DNA from: JAMXLO01 sp046732975
GTDB lineage: Bacteria > Pseudomonadota > Alphaproteobacteria > Acetobacterales > Acetobacteraceae
Direction: 5' to 3'
Length of the DNA stretch: 14,680 nucleotides
Assembly (NCBI GenBank): GCA_046732975.1
Contig: JBKPOG010000031.1
Span: 1-14,680 of the forward strand
Shown here: positions 1-7,103 of the stretch, in pieces
How positions within the stretch are numbered: the stretch's first letter is position 1
Layout of the letters: the number at the start of each line of letters is the position of its first letter
Position numbers and translations under genes: made by a program
Notes under the pieces: generated by a model
Seen by the model: only the letters and a program-made list of their open reading frames with translations
Databases searched by the model: none
What the model was told of the DNA's origin: nothing

Positions 1-2
1 AG

Positions 3-581
3 CGCGAAGGGCTGGACAATCTGCGCGACTACTACCTGCAGAAGGTGCGGCAGATGGGCGTGCTGCGCGAAGGTGCTGCACGCTTCACCGACAAGATGCC
101 GCTGAACGAGACCCATCTCGGCCTGATCGCGCTGCTGTTTCCCGAGGCGCCGCTGATCCATGTGCTCCGTCACCCGCTCGACATCATGGTCTCGGCGTTC
201 TCCAATCAGTTCACCCACGGCTTCTTCTGCGCATATGACCTGGAGACCGCCGCGCGGCACTACGTGCGCGTCATGGACCTGGTGCAGCACTACCGCGCGG
301 AGATGACGCTGCGCTATCTGCCGATCCGCTACGAGGACATCGTCGCCGACCAAGATGCGAGCGTCCGCAGCATGCTGGCGTTCATCGGCGAGCCTTTCGA
401 CAACGCCTGTCTCACCTTTCACCATAATCGGCGCTATGCGCGTACCGCCAGCTATGCGCAGGTGACCGAGCCTTTGTATGACCGCTCGGTGTATCGCTAT
501 CGCCATTACCGCACACAGCTTGAGCCGGTGCTGCCGGTCCTCCGCCCGGTTATCGAGCGCCTCGGCTACGCGGTGGACTGA
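3..581 (+). CDS. Sulfotransferase domain protein, C-terminal part (5' end outside window)
   Basis: The reading frame is open from the first bases of the window, so this is the C-terminal ~192 residues of a longer protein. It carries the PAPS-dependent sulfotransferase (Sulfotransferase_3-like) signature: a KMPLNE segment, then a strand ending HVLRHPLDIMVSAFSNQF, the expected 3'-phosphate-binding Arg/Ser region, and downstream the IRYEDIV segment common to these enzymes. In alphaproteobacteria such domains often follow N-terminal TPR repeats, which would lie outside the window (inference). The stop TGA shares its last base with the ATG of the next gene (TGATG), implying translational coupling with the TPR-glycosyltransferase. 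It probably sulfates a surface glycan or glycolipid; the acceptor cannot be told from sequence. Family call is fairly sure, substrate unknown. Confidence 0.8.
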   Translation, partial: REGLDNLRDYYLQKVRQMGVLREGAARFTDKMPLNETHLGLIALLFPEAPLIHVLRHPLDIMVSAFSNQFTHGFFCAYDLETAARHYVRVMDLVQHYRAEMTLRYLPIRYEDIVADQDASVRSMLAFIGEPFDNACLTFHHNRRYARTASYAQVTEPLYDRSVYRYRHYRTQLEPVLPVLRPVIERLGYAVD

Positions 582-2041
582 TGGAGACCCCGGCGCCGCG
601 CGCGCTCGCGCCCGGCACAGTGGCACTGCCGATCGGCGAAGTTCTGCGCATCGCCAACGAATACGAGCGCGGCGGACGGCTCGCCGATACACAACGACTG
701 CTCAACCACATTCTTGGCGCGGAGCCGCATCAGGGAGATGCGTTGCACCTCGGCGGCATTGTCGCCTTTCGTCAGGGCGATATCGCCACAGCGCTGGACT
801 TGATGGAGCGCTCGCTTCGGCACGGCATCGATACACCGCTGTATCTACGCAACATCTGCGAGGTCTATCGCACGCTGGGACGGCTGGATGAGGCATTGTC
901 AGCGGCACAGCGAGCCACTGCCTTGGCACCTGCGGATCCGTTGTGCCTGCACAACCAGGCCGTCATCCATTATCACCGCCTGGAACTGCCGGCGGCGCTG
1001 GGCTGCGCCGGTCAAGCACTGCGGATCGATCCATCATTGCCTGGTGCGCACTTCATCCGCGCCGAAGCTCTGCTGCTTCGTGGCGAATGGGCCGAAGGCT
1101 GGGAGGAATACGAATGGCGCTTCCGCATCCCCGGCGCCGCACCGCTGATGCCGCCCACGACAAAGCCGCAATGGGACGGCACGCGCTCGACGGACGGCAC
1201 GCTGCTGTTGATCGCGGACCAGGGCTTTGGCGATATCATCCAGTTCGCGCGCTACATCCCCTGGGCAGCGGAACGCTGTTCCCGCGTCGCGATCGCCGGC
1301 AATGGCGAGGTGGCATCGCTGTTGCGGCAGATCGCACCCGGCGCACGACAGTTCCTCCGCTGGGAGGACGCGCCTGACTACACGGCATTCTGTCCGCTCT
1401 CCGGCCTGCCACGGCTGGCTGGCACGCGCACCGACAACGTCCCTGCCCCGGTGCCGTATCTGCACGCCGATCCGGCCCGCGTCGCGCAATGGGCCGAAAG
1501 GCTGGAAGGACTGGTGCCACGCGGCTTCCGCCGCATCGGCGTGATCTGGGCGGGCCGGCCCACGCACAATAACGACCGCAACCGCTCAGCTCTGCTCGCC
1601 GACTTCCACCCCTTAGGCGATGTCCGTGGCATCGCGCTGCTCGCGTTGCAAAAAGGACCAAAGACCGAGCAGGCCGGTGCCTGGTATGGCCGCGCGCCAA
1701 TGATCAACATCGGCGCAGAGATTGCCGACTACGACGACACGATGGCCATCCTCGACAACATCGACCTGCTCGTTACCGTCGATACCTCGGTCGCACACCT
1801 CGCCGGAGCAATGGGCCGTCCGGTCTGGATCATGCTGCCGCGCGCACCTGACTGGCGATGGCTGCTCGATCGCGACGACACGCCGTGGTATCCCAACACC
1901 AGGCTTTTCCGCCAGAAGACTGTACGCCGCTGGGACGACGTGGTGCAGTCGATCGCAATGGAGCTTGGCGCGCCGCGAATTTACGATGCCATCGGCACCA
2001 GGTGTGACAGGAAAATCTCCGCACACGCGCGCCACGAATAG
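581..2041 (+). CDS. TPR-repeat protein with GT9/heptosyltransferase-like glycosyltransferase domain
   Basis: 486 residues. Residues ~25-180 hold three or four TPR-like helical pairs (for example GRLDEALSAAQRATALAPADP) ending in the EGWEEYEWRF segment that usually closes such repeats. Residues ~205-465 resemble the GT9/ADP-heptose:LPS heptosyltransferase fold, with DQGFGDIIQFARY near 213-225, IGVIWAGRPTHNND near 319-332 and the C-terminal DTSVAHLAGAMGRPVWIMLP at 401-420, the nucleotide-sugar-binding part. The ATG overlaps the stop of the sulfotransferase gene by one base, so the two are probably one operon making or decorating a cell-surface polysaccharide (inference). The last ~20 residues lie beyond the recognisable domain and run antisense over the 3' end of the GT4 gene (61-base overlap). 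Donor and acceptor sugars are unknown. Confidence 0.82.
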   Translation: METPAPRALAPGTVALPIGEVLRIANEYERGGRLADTQRLLNHILGAEPHQGDALHLGGIVAFRQGDIATALDLMERSLRHGIDTPLYLRNICEVYRTLGRLDEALSAAQRATALAPADPLCLHNQAVIHYHRLELPAALGCAGQALRIDPSLPGAHFIRAEALLLRGEWAEGWEEYEWRFRIPGAAPLMPPTTKPQWDGTRSTDGTLLLIADQGFGDIIQFARYIPWAAERCSRVAIAGNGEVASLLRQIAPGARQFLRWEDAPDYTAFCPLSGLPRLAGTRTDNVPAPVPYLHADPARVAQWAERLEGLVPRGFRRIGVIWAGRPTHNNDRNRSALLADFHPLGDVRGIALLALQKGPKTEQAGAWYGRAPMINIGAEIADYDDTMAILDNIDLLVTVDTSVAHLAGAMGRPVWIMLPRAPDWRWLLDRDDTPWYPNTRLFRQKTVRRWDDVVQSIAMELGAPRIYDAIGTRCDRKISAHARHE

Positions 2042-2994
2042 CGTTCCGCATGAACGCGGCAGGCTGCGCGATCTGCTGTCAGGGCCTCCAGTGCTGCGGT
2101 GCGCAGATCCGCGTTCACCGCACCAATCTTGCCGTGCGCGTCCGCCAGCACATCGATCGGCCCAGTCACCGGATATGCGGCAATTGGTGTGCCGCAGGCC
2201 AAAGATTCCAGCAGGACCAGTCCGAACGTATCGGTGAGGCTGGGAAACACCAGCGCGTCCGCACCCGCATAAGCCCGCGCCAGCGTGTCGCCGTAGCGCG
2301 CTGCGGTGAACAATACCTCGGGATGCACACGCTGCAGTCGGGACAGCATCGGTCCGTCACCCACCACCACCTTGGATCCCGGCAGATCGAGATCCAGAAA
2401 GGCCTCGATGTTCTTCTCAACCGCCACGCGTCCGACATACAGGAACACCGGGCGAGGCAGACCCCACTCCTCGCGCGGCTCCGGCTTGAACTGATCGAGA
2501 TCCACGCCGCGCGACCAGGAACGGATGTTACGAAACCCTCGCCGTGCAAGTTCATCGCGCAGCGACTGCGTCGCCACCATGGTTCCTCGCGCCGCGCTGT
2601 GGAAACGGCGCATCCAGGCATATACAGGCCGCACCGGCAGACCCGTGCGGGCCTTGATGTATTCGGCGAAGCGCGTGTGGAAAGCCGTAGTAAAGTTAAA
2701 GCCGTTGCGCATCGCCCAGCTTCGTGCCGCCAATCCCAGCGGCCCCTCCGTCGAGATGTGCATCGCCTCCGGCTTGAACGCCTCGATTATTCGTACCAGC
2801 TTCCGGCGCGGCAGCAGCGCCAACGGAATGTCGCTGTAGGTCGGACAAGGGATGGTGCGGAACAGATCGGGCGAGATCACCTCGACCGCATGTCCCATCG
2901 CGCGTAGTTCCTTCACCACCGTGGTCAGCGTGCGCACCACGCCGTTCACCTGCGGCGACCACGCATCCGTGACGATCAGAATCCGATGCGACAA
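1981..2994 (-). CDS. GT4 glycosyltransferase, Agt-like (probable diacylglycerol glycosyltransferase)
   Basis: About 337 residues from a TTG at 2994. It has the GT4/GT-B layout: an N-terminal RILIVTDAWSPQVNGVVRTL strand and glycine loop, ISPDLFRTIPCPTYSDI, HISTEGPLG, FHTRFAEY, and a C-terminal donor-site segment DTFGLVLLESLACGTPIAAYPVTGP with the EX7E-type motif (first Glu replaced by Asp). An in-frame TTG at 3117 would add 41 residues overlapping the upstream gene; those residues look unlike the family and 2994 falls just before the first conserved strand, so I prefer 2994, though it has no clear ribosome binding site. It follows the PlcP-like gene by 52 bases on the same strand. Related enzymes paired with PlcP in Agrobacterium and marine bacteria glycosylate diacylglycerol to glycolipids (established for those); the role here is inferred. 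A generic mannosyltransferase remains possible. Confidence 0.8.
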   Translation of the reverse strand: MSHRILIVTDAWSPQVNGVVRTLTTVVKELRAMGHAVEVISPDLFRTIPCPTYSDIPLALLPRRKLVRIIEAFKPEAMHISTEGPLGLAARSWAMRNGFNFTTAFHTRFAEYIKARTGLPVRPVYAWMRRFHSAARGTMVATQSLRDELARRGFRNIRSWSRGVDLDQFKPEPREEWGLPRPVFLYVGRVAVEKNIEAFLDLDLPGSKVVVGDGPMLSRLQRVHPEVLFTAARYGDTLARAYAGADALVFPSLTDTFGLVLLESLACGTPIAAYPVTGPIDVLADAHGKIGAVNADLRTAALEALTADRAACRVHAERYSWRACAEIFLSHLVPMAS

Positions 2995-3046
2995 AGTGGG
3001 ATTCAGCCCGGCATCGCAATCGGCCGGAGCGAGAAGGTCGGGCGCG

Positions 3047-3877
3047 TCAGGCAGCTTCGCGCAACGTGCTGCGACTGGGTGTAAAGAACGACAGACGGTT
3101 GACCTCCGCCCAATCAATCAGTTCAAGCCGACCATCGTGATGTTCAACCAGGGCGGTGCAGCTCTCCACCCAGTCACCGTCGTTGAGATACAGCACGCCG
3201 TGCAGGTCGCGTATTTCGGCCTGATGAATGTGACCGCACACCACGCCATCAAATCCGCGTCGGCGCGCCTCGACCGCAAGCGCATTCTCGAACCGGTCGA
3301 TCGCCTTCACTGCTTCCTTCACCTGCTGCTTCAGCCAGGCTGACAACGACCAGTAGGGATAGCCGAGGCGCCTCCGGACGGCATTGAACCAGCGATTGAA
3401 GTCGAGCGCCGCCGAATAGGCCCAGTCGCCCAGCAGTGCTAAGAACTTCGCATAGCGCACGACGCTGTCGAACTCGTCGCCATGCATGATCAACAGGCGC
3501 TTGCCATCCACAGTAACGTGCTCGGCTTCCGCCAGCAGTCTGATGCCGGCGATCTCCAGGCCCCCAGGAATAAATGGATCCAGCCAGGCACGGAACATCT
3601 CGTCGTGATTGCCGGGAATGTAGGTCACTGCAGTGCCACCGCGTGCATGGCGCAGGATCTGGCGCAGCACATCGTCATGGTATTCGTCCCAGTGCCAAGA
3701 CTTACGCAGTCGCCAGCCATCGAAGATATCCCCAACAAGGAACAGATGCTGGCAACTCGTGCGACGAAGGAAATCCGCCAGGAAATCGCAGCGCGCACCG
3801 CGTGTCCCGAGATGCGCGTCCGAAATGAACACGCTGCGATAGAGCGGTCGCGCACCAGGAACAATAGGAGCGTTCAT
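3047..3877 (-). CDS. PlcP/LpxH-like calcineurin-fold metallophosphoesterase (probable phospholipase C)
   Basis: 276 residues from an ATG. All dimetal-site motifs of the calcineurin-like phosphoesterase fold are present in order: SDAHLG (D20, H22), GDIFDGW (D50), GNHDE (N90, H91), MHGDEFD (H132) and GHIHQAE (H216, H218). Members of this subfamily are usually annotated as UDP-2,3-diacylglucosamine diphosphatase. The WHWDEYHDDV, LLGDWAY, YPYWSLSAW and GDWVESCTALVEHHDG stretches resemble the alphaproteobacterial PlcP type, shown in Sinorhizobium to be a phospholipase C acting on phosphatidylcholine and related lipids during phosphate starvation. Its partner downstream is a GT4 glycosyltransferase and a diacylglycerol-kinase-like gene is divergent, which favours a lipid-remodelling role over lipid A synthesis. 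No signal peptide; probably cytoplasmic or peripheral to the inner membrane. Family call is firm; the PlcP-versus-LpxH choice is inference. Confidence 0.82.
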   Translation of the reverse strand: MNAPIVPGARPLYRSVFISDAHLGTRGARCDFLADFLRRTSCQHLFLVGDIFDGWRLRKSWHWDEYHDDVLRQILRHARGGTAVTYIPGNHDEMFRAWLDPFIPGGLEIAGIRLLAEAEHVTVDGKRLLIMHGDEFDSVVRYAKFLALLGDWAYSAALDFNRWFNAVRRRLGYPYWSLSAWLKQQVKEAVKAIDRFENALAVEARRRGFDGVVCGHIHQAEIRDLHGVLYLNDGDWVESCTALVEHHDGRLELIDWAEVNRLSFFTPSRSTLREAA

Positions 3878-3914
3878 GTGGCGCCGGATTTACTCCCAAT
3901 GGCTTGGGGATGAA

Positions 3915-3932
3915 GTGAAATTTAGGTGACGA
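3915..3932. promoter_or_regulatory. Candidate Pho-box-like direct repeat
   Basis: Two similar heptamers, GTGAAAT (from 3915) and GTGACGA (from 3926), lie exactly 11 bases apart with a TTAG spacer, the geometry of a PhoB Pho box (7-mer, 4 bases, 7-mer). Each matches the reverse-strand consensus GTGACAG at five of seven positions. It lies between the divergent PlcP-like and diacylglycerol-kinase-like genes, whose relatives are phosphate-regulated elsewhere. The match is weak and could be chance. Confidence 0.3.
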
Positions 3933-3937
3933 AACAG

Positions 3938-3943
3938 TATATT
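3938..3943 (+). promoter_or_regulatory. Possible -10 element for the lipid kinase gene
   Basis: TATATT matches five of six bases of the sigma-70 -10 consensus in an otherwise GC-rich region. It lies just downstream of the Pho-box-like repeat. No convincing -35 is seen, as would be expected of an activator-dependent promoter, but the spacing from the repeat is shorter than in the classical arrangement. Confidence 0.3.
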
Positions 3944-4055
3944 CGCCGCACATGTGAAAGTCATTCCTCCGAAACGAAAGTGCCATCGTCCTGCAATGCG
4001 TCGAGTGGCACGACTGGTAGCTTGCTGCTGCCGATTCGCCCATGCGACTCGCGTT

Positions 4056-4925
4056 ATGATTATCGTGTTCAATCCTGCCGCCGGCATGCGCCGTGCCAGT
4101 CTGTTATGGCGCGTTCTCGACGTGCTGATGGCGAACGGCATTCGCATCGAATTGGCAGAGACGCACCGGTCGGGGCATGCCGAGGCTCTGGCACGGGAGG
4201 CGGCATCTCGGGGTGCCTCGATGGTGGTGGCAGCCGGCGGTGATGGCACGATTGCCGAAGTCGCCAACGGCCTGTTGGGATCGCCGGCGTGCCTTGGCGT
4301 CATTCCCCTTGGCACGGCAAACGTGATGGCACGCGAATTAGCACTGCCGTTCGAACCCCGAGCGGTCGCCGCTGCACTGGCCTTCGGTCGCACGCGTTTG
4401 ATTTGGCCTGGATTGGCGCGCAGCGCCAGCGGGTCACGGTTGTTCGTGCAGATGTTAGGCGTGGGATTCGATGCTCAGGTGGTGCACCGCCTGCCCGCTC
4501 CGCTCAAGCGAGCCCTGGGCCGCAGTGCCTATGCGGTGCAGACACTGCGGGAATTGCCGCTCTATCCTTACAAGCCGATAGATATTCGTCTCGACGGGCA
4601 GGAAACCCAGGCATTCAGTGCCATTGTCAGCAAAGGCCGCCTTTACGGCGGCAGTTTCCTGTTGGCCCCGACAGCCTCTCCTGTTGAACCCGGCTTCTCG
4701 GTCGTGCTGTTCGACCATGCCGGCATCGGCGCCCCGCTGCTGTACGGCGCGGCATTGCCGCTGGGCTTGCTGTGCCGTGCGCCAGGCGTCAGACACATGC
4801 GGGCACGAGCAGTCGACTTTGCCGGCAACGAAGTGTTACCGGCGCAGGCCGATGGCGATCCAGCAGGCTGGACGCCGATCAGCATTACCGATGCACCCGC
4901 GGCAATCCCGGTGGTCGTGGGATAA
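4056..4925 (+). CDS. Diacylglycerol kinase family lipid kinase
   Basis: 289 residues from the ATG at 4056. It shows the DAGK catalytic-domain hallmarks: the N-terminal IIVFNPAAG strand-loop, the nucleotide-binding AAGGDGTIAEVANGL (GGDGT at 61-65) and GVIPLGTANVMARELALP (PLGTAN at 84-89), followed by the C-terminal beta-sandwich including KGRLYGGSFLLAP. The family phosphorylates diacylglycerol or related lipids with ATP. Next to a PlcP-like lipase and a GT4 enzyme, it would return diacylglycerol to phosphatidic acid (inference). The frame extends upstream to an ATG at 3996 and a GTG at 3954, but that stretch has third positions poor in G/C and unlike the family, so I chose 4056. A five-codon ORF (4042-4059) ends in a TGA overlapping this ATG. 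Family call sure, start uncertain, substrate inferred. Confidence 0.83.
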   Translation: MIIVFNPAAGMRRASLLWRVLDVLMANGIRIELAETHRSGHAEALAREAASRGASMVVAAGGDGTIAEVANGLLGSPACLGVIPLGTANVMARELALPFEPRAVAAALAFGRTRLIWPGLARSASGSRLFVQMLGVGFDAQVVHRLPAPLKRALGRSAYAVQTLRELPLYPYKPIDIRLDGQETQAFSAIVSKGRLYGGSFLLAPTASPVEPGFSVVLFDHAGIGAPLLYGAALPLGLLCRAPGVRHMRARAVDFAGNEVLPAQADGDPAGWTPISITDAPAAIPVVVG

Positions 4926-4946
4926 GGGGTGACCAACTGCACCGCC

Positions 4947-4968
4947 CCGGCGGGAACCCTCGGTTTTT
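4947..4968 (+). terminator. Weak intrinsic terminator candidate after the lipid kinase gene
   Basis: An imperfect G+C-rich hairpin (CCG and GG arms pairing with CC and CGG around a small GAAC loop) is followed directly by five T residues, 21 bases after the lipid kinase stop codon. The stem is short and interrupted, so the call is tentative. The T-run abuts the inverted repeat at 4969. Confidence 0.35.
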
Positions 4969-4985
4969 GTCATGCAAACGATGAC
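4969..4985. promoter_or_regulatory. Inverted repeat (operator candidate) upstream of the leuC-like gene
   Basis: GTCAT and ATGAC form a perfect 5-bp inverted repeat around a 7-base centre (GCAAACG). Its inner 15 bases (4970-4984) agree at 11 of 15 positions with the inverted repeat at 8029-8043 in the lysR/MFS divergent spacer, and both are followed two bases later by AAATT. It lies 64 bases before the leuC-like GTG start. It is probably a binding site for a shared regulator, with the neighbouring LysR protein the first candidate. Confidence 0.5.
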
Positions 4986-4996
4986 GAAATTTGGGT

Positions 4997-5025
4997 TTGG
5001 GCGCGCGATCGCTCGCGCCTAATGT
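4997..5025 (+). promoter_or_regulatory. Weak sigma-70-like promoter for the leuCD-like operon
   Basis: TTGGGC (4997-5002) and TAATGT (5020-5025) are separated by 17 bases, an ideal spacing, but each matches consensus poorly (four and three of six). It begins 11 bases downstream of the operator-like repeat, as would suit an activator-dependent promoter. The spacer is almost filled by a GC-rich inverted repeat (5000-5019). Confidence 0.3.
5000..5019. repeat. GC-rich inverted repeat inside the putative promoter spacer
   Basis: GGCGCG and CGCGCC form a perfect 6-bp inverted repeat around an 8-base centre containing the GCGATCGC palindrome (5005-5012). It is 30 bases upstream of the leuC-like start. 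It could be a protein-binding site or simply a GC-rich coincidence; as a hairpin it has no T-tract, so it is not an intrinsic terminator. Confidence 0.35.
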
Positions 5026-5049
5026 CACCCGGCCCAGGAACAGCCACAA

Positions 5050-6462
5050 GTGAACGCCATGCCGGGAACGCCGTTCGACCGCATATGGGACTCGCATGTT
5101 ATCAAGGACTACGGCGATGGCCGTTGCCTGATCCATATCGACCGGCACTTTGTCCACGAAGGTTCCAGTGGCCGGGCATTCGACGGGCTGAGACAGGCGG
5201 GGCTGGCCGTACGCCGCAAGGACCTGACCTTCGGGGTGATCGATCACGGCATCTCGACATTGCCTGGTCGCACAATCGAGAGCTGGGCGCCGACGCGTAG
5301 CCGAAATCTGCAGATGCGGCGAAACTGTGAGGAATTCGACGTCCGCCTGTTCGATGTCGGCGACCCAAACCATGGCATCGTGCACGTCGTTGCGCCGCAT
5401 CTCGGCATCGCGCTGCCTGGCTGCACCTATGTTTGCGGAGACAGCCACACCGCGAGTTGCGGTGGTCTCGGCGCCTGGGCCTGGGGCATCGGCACGACCG
5501 AGGTGATGCAGGTGCTGGCCACCCAAGCCCTGGTGCAGCGCAAGCCGCGCACCATGCGAGTGAACTTCTTCGGCGCGCCGCCTGCCGGTATCTACGCCAA
5601 GGACATGATTCTGCGCCTGATCGGCACTCATGGCGTGGACGCCGGCGTCGGCTACGTCGCCCAGTATACTGGACCGGCAATTCGCGCCTTGCCGATCGAG
5701 GCACGTCTGACGATCTGCAACATGTCGATCGAATTCGGTGCGCGCGGCGGGTTCATCGCGCCTGACGATACGACCTTCGAGTTCCTGCACGGCAGGCGTT
5801 ATGCGCCGCAGGGCGCGCAGTGGGATCAGGCGGTTGCCGCCTGGCGCGACCTGTTTGACGACACGCATGCGCAATACGACCGTGAGATCGATGTTGACTG
5901 CTCTGCGATCAAACCGCAGGTGACCTGGGGCATCTCGCCAGGCGACGTCATCGGCATCGATGAGCAGATTCCGGATCCGTCCCTTGCCACCGACCCGGAC
6001 CGGCGAGAGATGATGGAACGCGCGCTCGCCTATATGGACCTTACGCCGGGCGACGCGATCGCCGGGACACCGATCGACATTGCATTCATCGGCTCGTGCA
6101 CGAATGGCCGGCTGTCGGACTTCGAGGCGGCGGCCGCAATTGTTCAAGGCCGCAAGGTTGCCGCGACAGTAAAGGCCTTGGCCGTGCCGGGTTCCGCGCA
6201 GGTCAAGGCCGCTGCCGAGGCGGCTGGCCTGCACCGTGTTTTCATCGATGCTGGCTTCGAGTGGCGAGAGGCCGGGTGTTCGATGTGCGTTGCCGCCGGA
6301 GGCGACATGGTACCCAGGGGCCAGCGTTCGATGTCTACCTCGAACCGCAATTTCGAAGGACGCCAGGGCCCTGGCAGCCGCACGCATCTCGCCAGCCCAG
6401 CGATGGTCGCAGCGGCCGCCATCGCAGGCCGTATCACCGATGTCCGCCGGCTGATCGGCTGA
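5050..6462 (+). CDS. LeuC-like aconitase-superfamily hydro-lyase, large subunit
   Basis: 470 residues, the usual length for LeuC (3-isopropylmalate dehydratase large subunit). The three 4Fe-4S ligands are present: C350 in GSCTNGR, and C410 and C413 in GCSMC. Other landmarks are VIDHGIST (64-70), VCGDSHT (128-134), MSIEFGARGG (225-234) and STSNRNFEGRQG (429-440). Two otherwise well-conserved LeuC spots differ: the usual DSHTxTHGAFG reads DSHTASCGGLG and the usual CLAMN reads CVAAG. It may therefore act on another 2-hydroxy acid (such as a citramalate- or dimethylmaleate-like compound) rather than in leucine synthesis; this is inference, as no leuA or leuB is nearby while a LysR regulator and an MFS transporter are. 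The GTG start has AGGA ten bases upstream; an ATG at 5059 is the alternative. The LeuD-like subunit gene follows 14 bases after the stop. Confidence 0.88.
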   Translation: MNAMPGTPFDRIWDSHVIKDYGDGRCLIHIDRHFVHEGSSGRAFDGLRQAGLAVRRKDLTFGVIDHGISTLPGRTIESWAPTRSRNLQMRRNCEEFDVRLFDVGDPNHGIVHVVAPHLGIALPGCTYVCGDSHTASCGGLGAWAWGIGTTEVMQVLATQALVQRKPRTMRVNFFGAPPAGIYAKDMILRLIGTHGVDAGVGYVAQYTGPAIRALPIEARLTICNMSIEFGARGGFIAPDDTTFEFLHGRRYAPQGAQWDQAVAAWRDLFDDTHAQYDREIDVDCSAIKPQVTWGISPGDVIGIDEQIPDPSLATDPDRREMMERALAYMDLTPGDAIAGTPIDIAFIGSCTNGRLSDFEAAAAIVQGRKVAATVKALAVPGSAQVKAAAEAAGLHRVFIDAGFEWREAGCSMCVAAGGDMVPRGQRSMSTSNRNFEGRQGPGSRTHLASPAMVAAAAIAGRITDVRRLIG

Positions 6463-6470
6463 GCAGGAGC
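6463..6470 (+). promoter_or_regulatory. Ribosome binding site fixing the TTG start of the leuD-like gene
   Basis: An AGGAG core (6465-6469) lies seven bases before the TTG at 6477, directly after the leuC-like stop codon. It supports the non-ATG start and argues against the long upstream extension of this frame, which overlaps leuC and encodes nothing recognisable. Confidence 0.7.
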
Positions 6471-6476
6471 CAGACG

Positions 6477-7103
6477 TTGGAAAAATTCACCTCGCTTCAG
6501 GGCGTCGCGGCACCGATGCTGTCGGTCAACATCAACACCGATCTGATCGCGCCATCGCTGGTTCCCGGCAAGGACCTCGTGGACATTCCGCTGATCCCAC
6601 TCAAGGACAAGATGTTTGCCAACCTGCGCTATGACGCAAGCGGCGCTGAGAAGCCGGATTTCGTTCTGAACCAGCCGCGCTATCGCAACGCCCAAATCTT
6701 GCTTGCCGGGCCAAACTTCGGCTGCGGCAGTTCGCGTGAGACAGCGGTCTGGTCGTTGATGGAGTACGGCATTCGCTGTGTCATCGCGCCAAGCTTTGGC
6801 GACATCTTCCACGACAACGCCTTTCAGAATGGCCTGCTGCCGGTCAAGTTGGAGATGGCACAGATACGCCGCATCGCACAGGCGATCGAACGCTCCAACA
6901 ACGCCGAGATGACCGTTGATCTGCAGCGCGGCGTTCTTGAAGTACCGGGACTGGAGCCAATCCGCTTTCAGATTGCCGAGGAGCGCCGCCTGCCGCTGTT
7001 GCAAGGTCTCGACCAGCTCAGCGTCATCCTGCGCGATGCCGCCGAGATCATCGCTTTCGAACAGCGTGACGCCGCCGAGAATCCCTGGCGCTATCCGAAC
7101 TGA
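6477..7103 (+). CDS. LeuD-like aconitase-superfamily hydro-lyase, small subunit
   Basis: 208 residues from a TTG. The N-terminus EKFTSLQGVAAPMLSVNINTDLI matches the start of LeuD (swivelling domain). The FGCGSSRETAVWSL motif (81-94) and the SFGDIFHDNAFQNGLLPV segment (106-123) are characteristic. It should pair with the LeuC-like subunit to form the active dehydratase/isomerase. The segment between NTD and FGCGSSRE reads PGKDLVDIPLIPLKDKMFANLRYDASG, which departs from the more usual LeuD loop (typically KxxxRTGLGKNLF). This loop region influences substrate choice in the family, so a non-isopropylmalate substrate is plausible. The 3' end overlaps the 3' end of the convergent lysR gene by 56 bases. 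The family call is strong, the substrate open. Confidence 0.87.
   Translation: MEKFTSLQGVAAPMLSVNINTDLIAPSLVPGKDLVDIPLIPLKDKMFANLRYDASGAEKPDFVLNQPRYRNAQILLAGPNFGCGSSRETAVWSLMEYGIRCVIAPSFGDIFHDNAFQNGLLPVKLEMAQIRRIAQAIERSNNAEMTVDLQRGVLEVPGLEPIRFQIAEERRLPLLQGLDQLSVILRDAAEIIAFEQRDAAENPWRYPN

Noticed and set aside
2050..2907. Plus-strand open frame (285 codons) opposite the GT4 gene
   Set aside because: Composition of an antisense shadow; the minus-strand glycosyltransferase carries all the conserved motifs.
2995..3117. N-terminal extension of the GT4 glycosyltransferase from a TTG at 3117
   Set aside because: The 41 extra residues overlap the PlcP-like gene and are unlike the family, whose conserved sequence starts right after 2994.
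4885..6387. Long minus-strand open frame (500 codons) opposite the leuC-like gene
   Set aside because: No recognisable domain, Arg/His-rich composition typical of the antisense of a GC-rich gene, and the opposite strand encodes a clear aconitase-family protein.
6096..6476. In-frame upstream extension of the leuD-like gene
   Set aside because: It lies inside leuC in another frame, encodes no LeuD-like sequence, and a good AGGAG fixes the TTG start at 6477.
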